From contig DLKT01000047.1 of assembly GCA_002477825.1 (NCBI GenBank), positions 11,731 through 50,088 on the forward strand: a stretch of 38,358 bases of DNA, read 5' to 3'. The DNA is from Caryophanales bacterium UBA7581. GTDB lineage: Bacteria; Bacillota_I; Bacilli_A; RFN20; CAG-826. The position numbers and the translations under genes are program-made. This document shows positions 17,427-25,186 of this stretch, piece by piece (the stretch's first letter is position 1; each line of letters starts with the position of its first letter). The notes beneath the pieces are model-generated. The model had not been told where the DNA came from. It saw only the letters and a list, made by a program, of their open reading frames with translations, and did no database searches.

Positions 17427-20400
17427 ATGAAAATAAAAAAAGGTTTATTTTTAGCTTTTGCCTTTTCATCTTTACTTCTTAGCGTTGACCATTTGAACGC
17501 TATTTCTAAACCTTATCAATGGTTTAAAGTTCATGCGAAAGAAGCCCTTTTAGATGGAGCAAGTGTATATCAAAAGATGTACGAAGATGGCTTTAGCGAT
17601 GGCATTGATGTAGTTTGGAATACCGGAAACATTTGTAGAGATGATGTCGAAATTAAAAAAGATGGAACTAAGAGCTGGAAAGTTGAAGTAAATCCAGGTG
17701 CTAGTTACGTCGAATATTATTGTTCTTTCCCAAAAACCATTGACTTCCGTCATGGTGATAAGGTTGGAACAACCGATTCTACCTTTAAAAAGATTGCCAC
17801 GATTGAATTTGATTTATATCTAGATTGTGATCCCGGTTGGTATAATTTCTTCTTACTTGAACACCGCGGAGAAGAGTATAAATCCCGTCCAATTAATCAA
17901 CAATATAATCGTTCTTATGTAACATTAGATAAGTACGTTGATTATTCATTAAAGAAACAATGGCAACATGTTCAAATTCCAGTGTCGGCATTCTCGACTT
18001 CTGGTAGTCGTGCAAACGAAAAAGGTACCGCCTCGGAAAAATGTATGGTCGATTTAACCAACATCAGTGGTTTTGGCGTTTGTCATATGATTAATAATAC
18101 AGGCGCAGGCTATTTCTATTATGATAATATGGAAATTGACCTCAATAATAAACCGGATGAATACTTGGGTTGTACTATGATTCGTCCCGATGAATTCTTA
18201 AGAAAAATTGAAAATAAAGAAATCAAAATGACCCCAATTGACATTTCTTCTTTAACCACTACCGCTTTTACGGGTGGAGAAGGAAAAGGTTGGTCTGGTC
18301 AAGGCACGGATAACGAATTAACAGGCTTTGACATGTTTGGCGATATTTCTTATAATGGCATTCAATTCCACGTTTTAGACCCTAATGAGCACGTGAATAC
18401 GGCGATTGCTTTAGGCTCTGAATCGAATTTAAATATTCCTAGAAACTCGAGAAATCTTTATATAAAAGAAGTTGAAATCCCCATTAACCAAAAAGCGGAT
18501 GGTCTTTATATGATTCATAATGCCGCTTGGGATGGTAAAAAAGTCGCTAAGTACACCTATCAATATCAAGATGGTACCTCAGCAACTTATGATATTTTAC
18601 AAAGTCGAGAAATCTATGGCTGGTGGAAGAGTGATGAAAGCGATGTTTGCCCAATTATTTGGTCAGGAAATAACGTAGAAGCATCTACTTATAACTTAGG
18701 TATCAAACTCAACATGTTTGCGTTTGTAAATCCTCATCCCGAAAAAGTCATCGCGTCTTTAAAATGCACAATTGATTCCGATACAGCAGTAGATTTAATT
18801 ACCGCAGTTACCGCTGCGGATTGTGGCGGAAATGGGTTATATATGCAATATATGGAGAGCAAATATAATCCCGATACCACTTCTTGGTACAATTATGAAC
18901 TTCCTAATTATGAAGACTATATTGGCAGCGCATTAGATGTTTCTTATCTTTTAGATACCGATATTACTGGTAATGGTTTTATTACGACAGAAGGCGAACA
19001 TTTCGTTAACCAAAAAGGTGAACAAGTGAACTTCTGGGGTATTAATGTCTCTGGTCAATCTTTCTTTGGTACTTCCAAAAAAGAAATTGAAACATTAGTC
19101 GATGTGATTGGCGCTATGGGATATAATCTCGTACGTTTAATCGACTGGGATGCAGGATTCTATGCCCCAAATATCTTTGGTTCAGATGGCGGAAAAAGTT
19201 CATTAAGTGCGCAATCCGTCGATGAATTTAATTATTTCTGGTCATGTTTAAAGAAAAAAGGTATTTATCTAGACATGGTCATGTTAGGTGGTCGTTATGG
19301 CTCTACCTTAAGTTCTTTAGGAACATTTACTGAAGAAGAAATGAATGATATCAGTAGTGGTTTTAAATTTGAAACTTATATTGATGAAAGATTAGTCAAT
19401 GAAACAAAACGTGTGGTAAAAGAACTCTTTAAAACCACAAATACTTATACAGGCACCGCTTTAGCAGATGACCCCGCTTTAGCTCTAGTCGAAGTTGCCA
19501 ATGAAAGCAATTTATCGGATATGTATGGTGTTTATACGTCAAGTACAACGTATGAATTTGTTAGTGATAGTTATAAATCCATGTTCAAATCCAAATTTAA
19601 TGCCTGGTTATTAGAATTATACGGCTCTAATAGTGCTTTAAAAGAAGCTTGGAAAGATAAAACGGGCAGTGGTTTAGATGGCCTCTCCCGAAAAGAAAAC
19701 TGTGAAGAAGGAACGGTTTTAATTTCTCAAAGTTACTTAAATAATGATTATTCACGTCAAAGAGTCAATGATACATTTAGATTTTTATATGAGTTACAAC
19801 AAGATTATTATGATGAAATGTATCAATGGGCTAAAGGAGAAGAGGGTTTAGGTTTACGCGTCGGTTTATGTGGTACGACCAATTTACCTACCGGAGACTT
19901 AAACGATTTATATGTTAACGCTGCATATGATTATATCGCGCGTCACTACTATAAATCTCACCCAACCACTGGCACTGAGTTTGGTGTTGATACGGCAACA
20001 TCAAGTGTCGGATCTATGGTTGAAGATATGTCTGGAAATATTTATAGTGATGCCGCTAAAGGTGATTTAATCGGTAGTCCTTATATCGTCAATGAAGCAA
20101 ACGAAGCCGAACCCAATACCCATACGGCAGAATATAATATCATGACTGCGGCTATCTTCTCTTTACAAGAGTGGAGTGCTTGCTCCTTTAACTTATCAAC
20201 GAGCCCATTATCGGATGGAAATCGTACCAATATGATTACGAATGCTTTCCAATTCGTGGATCATCCTAACCGTATGGGAACTTCAAGTGCCGCCGCATTA
20301 CTTTATTATGCACAAGCGATTATGAAGAACCAACAAACTTACTATAATGGGATTAATGCAGATACCGCTATGGACCCAACTTCACAAAATCATAGTATGA

Positions 20401-21710
20401 CCAGTGGAACGTATATCATCGCCAATGTCGGTAACTATTTCTATAAAGAAGATGAAAATGGAAATATGACCTATATTAATGGAGATGAAAATACCATTAC
20501 GCGAAATAATCCTGCTTTATTAGAAAAATTAGAGCATTATTATGTGACAAGTGAAGATGGCTCTATCCTTTGGTCACAAGATGGAAAACGTTTCTTAGTC
20601 AATACCAATGCAGTGCAAGGTGCGGTAGGTTATTATAACGATCGTACCATTGAATTATCCGATTTTAAAATGGATATCGATAACGATTATAGTGTTGTCA
20701 CCTTAGCCGGCTTAGGTAAAAAATGTGCAATGATAGAAGATAGTGATCGTTTATTATTGACCGCAGCGGGACAATGCCGTAATACGGGTTATGAATTATC
20801 CGCGGATGGTACAACGATTAAAGACTTAGGTGAAGGACCAGTAAAAGTAGAACAAATTACGGGAACAGTCACCATTAAATCCTTAGATGAATTTGAAGTG
20901 TATTGTTTAAATAGTTCAGGAAAACGAGTAAAACAAGCGACGACTTCTAAAACTGAAGAAGGCTTTACCACTATTCATCTTGAACTAGAAGATCACGCGA
21001 TGAACTATGAAATCATTCGTAGAAACCGCGCAACTGAACCATTAGAGAAAACGTATGATGATGTTTATGGGGACATGATTGAAAAAGTGGAATCCGTAAA
21101 AGATGCGCTTCCTAGTATCACTAACAATCTTTATATGTTAAATGAAAATGTAACACGTGGTGATTATTTAGTTAGTTTAGTTCGTGGCTTAAATCTTGAA
21201 ACGGAAGATGAAAAAGCTTATGCCGACGTGTCTCGTTATTACTACGGCTATGATGAATTAAAGATTGCTCGTGGTTTATATTTAATTGATGGTACTCAAG
21301 CGAAAGCCTATGATGCAATGACCAAAGTTGATGCTTATGTAGCGTCTTATCGGGTTTTAAAACATTTAGGTTTCATTTGTCGTCAAGATACTTCTATTAT
21401 AACGTCAGAAATGAAAGCAAACTTAAATGAAGAACAACGTGAAGCGATTGCTGGATTATATGGCTCTGGCTTTATCAAAGCAGAAGATATCAAAGATCTT
21501 ACTACTGACACTTTAATGTCTAGAAAAGATGCAGTGAATTTATTAGTTGAACTTAAGAATTATCAAAGCCATACACAAGGAAACCCTGTAACAAAAAATA
21601 ACACCGGGCTTATTATTGGTATTGTTGCTAGTAGTGTAGGCGTTTGTGGTGTGGTTGCCGCTTGTATTTTATTCTTTAAAAAAAAGAGAAAAAATGTTAA
21701 AATAAAATAG
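17427..21710 (+). CDS. Giant membrane-anchored glycoside hydrolase (clan GH-A-like) with SLH-like repeats
   Basis: About 1427 residues. A signal peptide (residues 1-26) is followed by a beta-sandwich carbohydrate-binding-like module (about 50-240, ending ISGFGVCHMI) and a second beta-rich region (270-480). A TIM-barrel-like domain (about 515-960) opens with FWGINVSG. Candidate acid/base is E694 in VANESN and candidate nucleophile E891 in IVNEANE. Beta domains follow, then an SLH-like helical region (about 1235-1385, with ENVTRGDYLVSLVRGL and MSRKDAVNLLVEL). It ends in a transmembrane helix (about 1395-1417) and a KKKRK tail. It would stand on the cell surface and cut the polysaccharide before import. 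The family is not recognised; GH5- or GH39-like mannanase or glucanase are guesses. SD AAGGAGG supports ATG 17427, with GTG 17424 possible. Confidence 0.72.
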   Translation: MKIKKGLFLAFAFSSLLLSVDHLNAISKPYQWFKVHAKEALLDGASVYQKMYEDGFSDGIDVVWNTGNICRDDVEIKKDGTKSWKVEVNPGASYVEYYCSFPKTIDFRHGDKVGTTDSTFKKIATIEFDLYLDCDPGWYNFFLLEHRGEEYKSRPINQQYNRSYVTLDKYVDYSLKKQWQHVQIPVSAFSTSGSRANEKGTASEKCMVDLTNISGFGVCHMINNTGAGYFYYDNMEIDLNNKPDEYLGCTMIRPDEFLRKIENKEIKMTPIDISSLTTTAFTGGEGKGWSGQGTDNELTGFDMFGDISYNGIQFHVLDPNEHVNTAIALGSESNLNIPRNSRNLYIKEVEIPINQKADGLYMIHNAAWDGKKVAKYTYQYQDGTSATYDILQSREIYGWWKSDESDVCPIIWSGNNVEASTYNLGIKLNMFAFVNPHPEKVIASLKCTIDSDTAVDLITAVTAADCGGNGLYMQYMESKYNPDTTSWYNYELPNYEDYIGSALDVSYLLDTDITGNGFITTEGEHFVNQKGEQVNFWGINVSGQSFFGTSKKEIETLVDVIGAMGYNLVRLIDWDAGFYAPNIFGSDGGKSSLSAQSVDEFNYFWSCLKKKGIYLDMVMLGGRYGSTLSSLGTFTEEEMNDISSGFKFETYIDERLVNETKRVVKELFKTTNTYTGTALADDPALALVEVANESNLSDMYGVYTSSTTYEFVSDSYKSMFKSKFNAWLLELYGSNSALKEAWKDKTGSGLDGLSRKENCEEGTVLISQSYLNNDYSRQRVNDTFRFLYELQQDYYDEMYQWAKGEEGLGLRVGLCGTTNLPTGDLNDLYVNAAYDYIARHYYKSHPTTGTEFGVDTATSSVGSMVEDMSGNIYSDAAKGDLIGSPYIVNEANEAEPNTHTAEYNIMTAAIFSLQEWSACSFNLSTSPLSDGNRTNMITNAFQFVDHPNRMGTSSAAALLYYAQAIMKNQQTYYNGINADTAMDPTSQNHSMTSGTYIIANVGNYFYKEDENGNMTYINGDENTITRNNPALLEKLEHYYVTSEDGSILWSQDGKRFLVNTNAVQGAVGYYNDRTIELSDFKMDIDNDYSVVTLAGLGKKCAMIEDSDRLLLTAAGQCRNTGYELSADGTTIKDLGEGPVKVEQITGTVTIKSLDEFEVYCLNSSGKRVKQATTSKTEEGFTTIHLELEDHAMNYEIIRRNRATEPLEKTYDDVYGDMIEKVESVKDALPSITNNLYMLNENVTRGDYLVSLVRGLNLETEDEKAYADVSRYYYGYDELKIARGLYLIDGTQAKAYDAMTKVDAYVASYRVLKHLGFICRQDTSIITSEMKANLNEEQREAIAGLYGSGFIKAEDIKDLTTDTLMSRKDAVNLLVELKNYQSHTQGNPVTKNNTGLIIGIVASSVGVCGVVAACILFFKKKRKNVKIK

Positions 21711-21735
21711 AAAAAAAAGAACAGGTGATTTAACT

Positions 21736-22599
21736 ATGGATAATTGTTTTGTAAAAATGTGTGAAATACGTGACAATTTATCAATCTCAGAAAGAAAAAT
21801 TGTAGATGCGATTATTGCAGATCCACAAAAAGTATGTTTGTATTCTGTTACCGAATTAGCAGAGTATTGCCACACTTCGCCCGCGACGATTACAAGAATG
21901 TGTAAATCGTTAGGTTATAGTGGATATCGTGATTTTATCAAATGCTTGATTTTAGATGTTTCAAATAAAACGAGCAATAATGAATTTGGTAATGATTATG
22001 CGCTCATTGAACAAAACGAATCCTTAGAAGATATCGTCAATAAAGTCATATCGAACAACGCTTTAGCCATTAAAAATAGCTATCGCGTTGTCGATTTAAA
22101 AGAACTTCGTCGAGCCGTTCGTCTTTTATCAAAAACGAGAAGGATTTATTTCTATGGTATTGGAGGCTCCAGCATTGCCGCTTTAGATGCCGAACATCGT
22201 TTCTTACGTATCGGAAAAGATGCCCATGCTTTTACCGCCTATCATGAACAAATTTTTGCGGCTGCTAATTTAACAAAAGAAGATGTCGCGGTCATTATTT
22301 CTTATTCTGGTGAAACCAATGAAATTTTAGATGTCGCTAAACTTTGTAAACAAGTCGGTGCCACTGTCATTTCAATTACCAGATATTCAAATAATACCTT
22401 AAGTGATATTGCCGATGTAAAATTAAAAACAACTTCCATTGGTAACTCCATTCGAAGTGTAGCCTCGGGTGCTCAAATTGCCCAACTCAATATGATAGAT
22501 ATTTTATATTCAGCCGTAGCGATGGATAATTATGAAGAGCTCACTAAGTTCTATAGTTTAACCAACGAAATTATTAATAAAAGTAAAAAGAGTGTATAG
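21736..22599 (+). CDS. RpiR/MurR family transcriptional regulator
   Basis: A 287-residue sugar-responsive DNA-binding protein. The N-terminal RpiR helix-turn-helix covers about residues 1-77, with SISERKIVDAI and the recognition region TSPATITRMCKSLGYSGYRDF. A SIS phosphosugar-binding domain spans about 125-255, with FYGIGGSS and VIISYSGETNE. SIS domains of this family bind phosphorylated sugars. It is co-transcribed with the importer and GH genes, so autoregulation is likely. It is the only transcription factor in the window and therefore the inferred reader of the repeated GAAAATAATTTTC palindrome. SD AGGTGA lies before the ATG. Confidence 0.93.
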   Translation: MDNCFVKMCEIRDNLSISERKIVDAIIADPQKVCLYSVTELAEYCHTSPATITRMCKSLGYSGYRDFIKCLILDVSNKTSNNEFGNDYALIEQNESLEDIVNKVISNNALAIKNSYRVVDLKELRRAVRLLSKTRRIYFYGIGGSSIAALDAEHRFLRIGKDAHAFTAYHEQIFAAANLTKEDVAVIISYSGETNEILDVAKLCKQVGATVISITRYSNNTLSDIADVKLKTTSIGNSIRSVASGAQIAQLNMIDILYSAVAMDNYEELTKFYSLTNEIINKSKKSV

Positions 22600-22624
22600 G
22601 AAGGACTTTGTTTCTTCCTTTTTC
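22598..22624 (+). terminator. Possible attenuating hairpin between the regulator and the deacetylase gene
   Basis: AGGAAG (22598-22603) pairs with CTTCCT (22614-22619) around a 10-base loop, followed by a short T-run (22619-22623). The stem is only six pairs, so it is probably partial. It would lower expression of the last gene of the operon, which has its own strong SD AAAGGAGA just downstream. Confidence 0.4.
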
Positions 22625-22642
22625 TAAAGGAGAATTGAATTT

Positions 22643-23329
22643 ATGTATCAAGGAAAATATAGAAAAGCATTAACTTTCTCGTTCGATGACGGCGTTGTTT
22701 TTGATCGTCGTCTCGCCAATTTATTTAACAAATATGGTATGAAATGTACCTTTAACCTCAATAGTGGTAAATTATCCCATGCCGATAGTTGGGTGTGGGG
22801 AGAAACCATTATTTATCATTTAAATCGTACCGAAATTGCAGAAGTATACCGCGGCCATGAAATCGCAAGTCATACGGTAACGCACCCCTTCTTAGAGCGG
22901 TTAGATTACGATTCCCAAATGAATGAAATTCAAACGGATATTGAAAATTTAGAGCATTATTTTAAAACCAAAATTCATGGTGTGGCACTCCCTTATGGAA
23001 CTTCGGATGAAAATACTTATAGAGTATTAAAAGCCTGTAATGTGAAATGGAATCGTTTAGCGGGAACCTCTATGTCCTTTGATATTCCGTCGGATTTATT
23101 ACACTATAACGGTACTTGCCATTTTAGAAATCCAAAGATTTTAGAACTCGTAAAACAATTCTTAGAAATGCAACCAGAGGAGGACAAAGTCTTCTATATT
23201 TGGGGTCATAGTTATGAACTAGAAGTGTATCATTGCTGGGATGAATTTGAAGAATTACTTAAATTATTAGCAAATCACGATGATATTTATTATTGTACAA
23301 ACTCTGAAGCATTCCATGTAGAAGAATAG
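22643..23329 (+). CDS. Cytosolic polysaccharide deacetylase-like protein (NodB domain)
   Basis: A 228-residue single NodB-type domain with motif 1 FSFDDG (D15, D16), the metal-site H-x3-H in SHTVTHP (H77, H81), the ALPYGT motif and a late WGHSYE motif. There is no signal peptide or membrane segment, so it should act inside the cell on imported, acetylated oligosaccharides, or on a sugar ester or amide. That differs from the secreted lipoprotein deacetylase at 9213-10061. It is the last gene of the importer operon and is followed by a clear terminator. Substrate and whether the reaction is O- or N-deacetylation are unknown. Confidence 0.82.
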   Translation: MYQGKYRKALTFSFDDGVVFDRRLANLFNKYGMKCTFNLNSGKLSHADSWVWGETIIYHLNRTEIAEVYRGHEIASHTVTHPFLERLDYDSQMNEIQTDIENLEHYFKTKIHGVALPYGTSDENTYRVLKACNVKWNRLAGTSMSFDIPSDLLHYNGTCHFRNPKILELVKQFLEMQPEEDKVFYIWGHSYELEVYHCWDEFEELLKLLANHDDIYYCTNSEAFHVEE

Positions 23330-23332
23330 AAT

Positions 23333-23378
23333 GAAAATTGTTTTCAATGCAAATTGTGAACAAAAGAAAATGCTTTCA
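23333..23378. promoter_or_regulatory. Orphan operator-like pair after the deacetylase gene
   Basis: GAAAATTGTTTTC (23333-23345), a near match to the operator palindrome, begins four bases after the stop codon. GAAAATGCTTTCA (23366-23378) follows 33 bp from its start and is also cre-like. No convincing -10 or gene follows before the terminator, so it may be a remote binding site or a decayed promoter copy. Confidence 0.35.
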
Positions 23379-23403
23379 TCATTTAAAGAAAAATAAAAAG
23401 ATT

Positions 23404-23433
23404 AAAAAAGGTGGATAAAATCTACCTTTTTTT
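23404..23433 (+). terminator. Terminator of the importer operon
   Basis: GGTGGAT (23410-23416) pairs with ATCTACC (23420-23426), with one G-U pair, around a three-base loop. It is flanked by A6 and followed by T7. Confidence 0.85.
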
Positions 23434-23503
23434 CGTTTTATGAAAAAAACAAATGAAAATTCTCACTTTTTAATTGTAAAAACTGGATAAAATGAAAAAT
23501 CTT

Positions 23504-23519
23504 ACATTAATATTAATGT
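23504..23519. repeat. 16-bp perfect palindrome
   Basis: ACATTAATATTAATGT is a perfect inverted repeat nine bases upstream of the operator of the next gene. It is not found at the twin promoter at 34.4 kb, so it may be a binding site for a second factor or chance in AT-rich DNA. Confidence 0.35.
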
Positions 23520-23528
23520 TGTGAAAGT

Positions 23529-23600
23529 GAAAATAATTTTCGTAAGAAAAATAAAAATGTGAAAATAATTGTTGAAAGCGATTTCAAATTATGCTATCCT
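23529..23600 (+). promoter_or_regulatory. Promoter with tandem operator and cre box
   Basis: Perfect palindrome GAAAATAATTTTC (23529-23541) and half-site GAAAATAAT (23561-23569), 32 bp apart. The cre box TTGAAAGCGATTTCAA (23572-23587) contains the -35 TTGAAA (23572-23577). The -10 TATCCT (23595-23600) follows with a 17-bp spacer. CcpA bound here would directly cover the RNA polymerase site. Nearly the same layout precedes the gene at 34448. Confidence 0.75.
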
Positions 23601-23626
23601 TAATGTATAAAAAAGGGGTAAAAATT

Positions 23627-25006
23627 ATGAAAACCAACAAGTTCTTATTGTTTATTTCTTTAGGTCTAATGTGTGCGGCAGGACTTACGTCTACCAACAC
23701 GACAAGATCTAAAGCGGCAACGATTGATTTTGTTATTTTTGAAAATGGCGCCTTCTATAGTGAAGTGGATAACCATCAAGCAGGTTCAGCCATTACCGAT
23801 GGCAAGTGGCATAACAACGCTGCTTGGAATGCATCTAGAGTTTACTTATCTCAAACCTTAGACTTATCAAAATGTGAATCGATTGAATTAACCTATACGA
23901 ATGTAGGAAGTGCAACATGGGTAAGCTTTGGTATCGGTAATGCTTACTTAAACGAAAGCAAAGGTACGCTAGATGAATATGATTATGTAGAGGCCGGTAA
24001 AACATTTACGAGTGATGGAGCAGAACATACGCAAATCTATAATTTTTCAGAGTTTACTGGAAAAGCTGTTTCCTGTTCTTGGGGGGCAAATTCTTGTGGA
24101 CATTCTGGTTCCGTTCTTGATGCTTCTAAAGTCAACGCATTTAGCATTAACGCAGGAAATGTTACCGTTAATGTTTCAAAAATCGTAGCGAAAATGAAAG
24201 CCGTTGAAGTTGCTTCTTCGGAATTAAATATTTTAAGCGATGGTGCTTTCTATAGTACGGTAAAGCAAACTTCATTATCAACATTTGAAGATGGTGTATG
24301 GAAAAATGATAAGAGTTATAATCATTCTCGTATTTATCTTAGTGAGACGCTTGATTTAACTTATTATGATTCTATTGAATTTACTTATACTGCAACGGGA
24401 ACATGGAATACGAAACCGGAAATTGGTTTAGGTAACAATCCAAGTTCTAGTGAACTTGATTTAGTTGCGGTTGAACAAAGTGTAACACTTGGTGGAACGG
24501 AACAAATTTTAACCATCAATATTAAAGATTATCTAGAAAGCGATGTAACTTGTACATGGGGAAATACTCATACAGGAAGAAAGTTAGATATTTCTAAAAT
24601 TGCTGGCTTCAGTATTAAATTTGGTTCTTCTGAACTTTGTGTTACTAAAATTGTAGCCAAGAGTAAATTCTTAGCTTTTGCTAAAAAAGTACAAGATTTC
24701 AATTTATGTGATGCAGAAGCTACTGAAATTCAAACTTTACTTGAAGAATATAATGGTTTCTTAGCGGACAATGCTGCAGTCGCTAATTACGAAATTGATG
24801 TAGATACCAAACTTTCGGAAAGAATGGATTATGCTCAATGTGTCATGACTGGCAAATTAAACAATTCTAGTAGTGGAGCACGCTATAACACACTATTAGA
24901 TAACAGCAATTCTAGCATTATGATGGTGGTAATGATTTCAGGTATTGGCCTATTAGCAGTCATGGGATACTACTTCATTATGAAGTCTAAAAAAGTAACA
25001 AAATAA
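23627..25006 (+). CDS. Membrane-anchored surface protein with two glycan-binding-like modules
   Basis: A 459-residue secreted protein with no recognisable catalytic domain. A signal peptide ending near TRSKA is followed by two tandem copies of a beta-sandwich-like module (about 30-190 and 195-345). Both contain GAFYS, then SRVYLSQTLDL or SRIYLSETLDL, then SIELTYT or SIEFTYT. A helical stretch leads to a C-terminal transmembrane helix (about 432-452) and the tail KSKKVTK. The module also occurs at the N-terminus of the 1066-residue protein at 34448. Likely role: a surface glycan-binding protein helping capture polysaccharide (inference). The start is 23627, after AAGGGG; the in-frame ATG at 23591 lies inside the promoter. 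It has its own promoter and terminator. Confidence 0.72.
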   Translation: MKTNKFLLFISLGLMCAAGLTSTNTTRSKAATIDFVIFENGAFYSEVDNHQAGSAITDGKWHNNAAWNASRVYLSQTLDLSKCESIELTYTNVGSATWVSFGIGNAYLNESKGTLDEYDYVEAGKTFTSDGAEHTQIYNFSEFTGKAVSCSWGANSCGHSGSVLDASKVNAFSINAGNVTVNVSKIVAKMKAVEVASSELNILSDGAFYSTVKQTSLSTFEDGVWKNDKSYNHSRIYLSETLDLTYYDSIEFTYTATGTWNTKPEIGLGNNPSSSELDLVAVEQSVTLGGTEQILTINIKDYLESDVTCTWGNTHTGRKLDISKIAGFSIKFGSSELCVTKIVAKSKFLAFAKKVQDFNLCDAEATEIQTLLEEYNGFLADNAAVANYEIDVDTKLSERMDYAQCVMTGKLNNSSSGARYNTLLDNSNSSIMMVVMISGIGLLAVMGYYFIMKSKKVTK

Positions 25007-25019
25007 GATAAAATAACAT

Positions 25020-25043
25020 AAGAGGCGAAAGCCTCTTTTTGTT
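25020..25043 (+). terminator. Terminator of the 459-residue surface protein gene
   Basis: AGAGGC (25021-25026), a GAAA tetraloop, and GCCTCT (25031-25036) are followed by a T-run. Confidence 0.85.
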
Positions 25044-25056
25044 TTTAGTAATGTAC

Positions 25057-25128
25057 GAAAATAATTTTCTTCATGAAAGAAAAAATATGAAAAAAACATT
25101 GTAAAAATAAGTAGGATTGTTATAGAAT
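25057..25128 (+). promoter_or_regulatory. Promoter and tandem operator of the ATPase-phosphorylase operon
   Basis: Perfect palindrome GAAAATAATTTTC (25057-25069), with a weaker second site GAAAAAAAC starting exactly 32 bp later (25089). -35 TTGTAA lies at 25099-25104, and a -10 TATAGA or TAGAAT at 25121-25128. No cre box is visible. A leader of about 55 bases runs to the ATG. Confidence 0.6.
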
Positions 25129-25186
25129 AAAGATGAACAAATATTTATTATATAAATATTCATTTCTTTAGGGATGGAGTGATAAA

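Larger units (their letters stand above)
23330..23626. other. Non-coding stretch holding a terminator, two palindromes and a complex promoter
   Basis: No gene is seen in these 297 bases. From left to right they hold an orphan operator-like pair (23333-23378), a terminator (23404-23433), AT-rich filler, a 16-bp palindrome (23504-23519), and the operator, promoter and cre of the next gene (23529-23600). Confidence 0.8.

Noticed and set aside
21590..21710. LPXTG-type sortase anchor at the end of the giant glycosidase
   Set aside because: No LPXTG-like motif precedes the helix; the hydrophobic segment followed by KKKRK fits a plain membrane anchor. The same holds for the other two anchored proteins.
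23591..23626. Longer start of the 459-residue surface protein at ATG 23591
   Set aside because: This ATG is inside the -10 region, and the extension would sit in front of a normal signal peptide.
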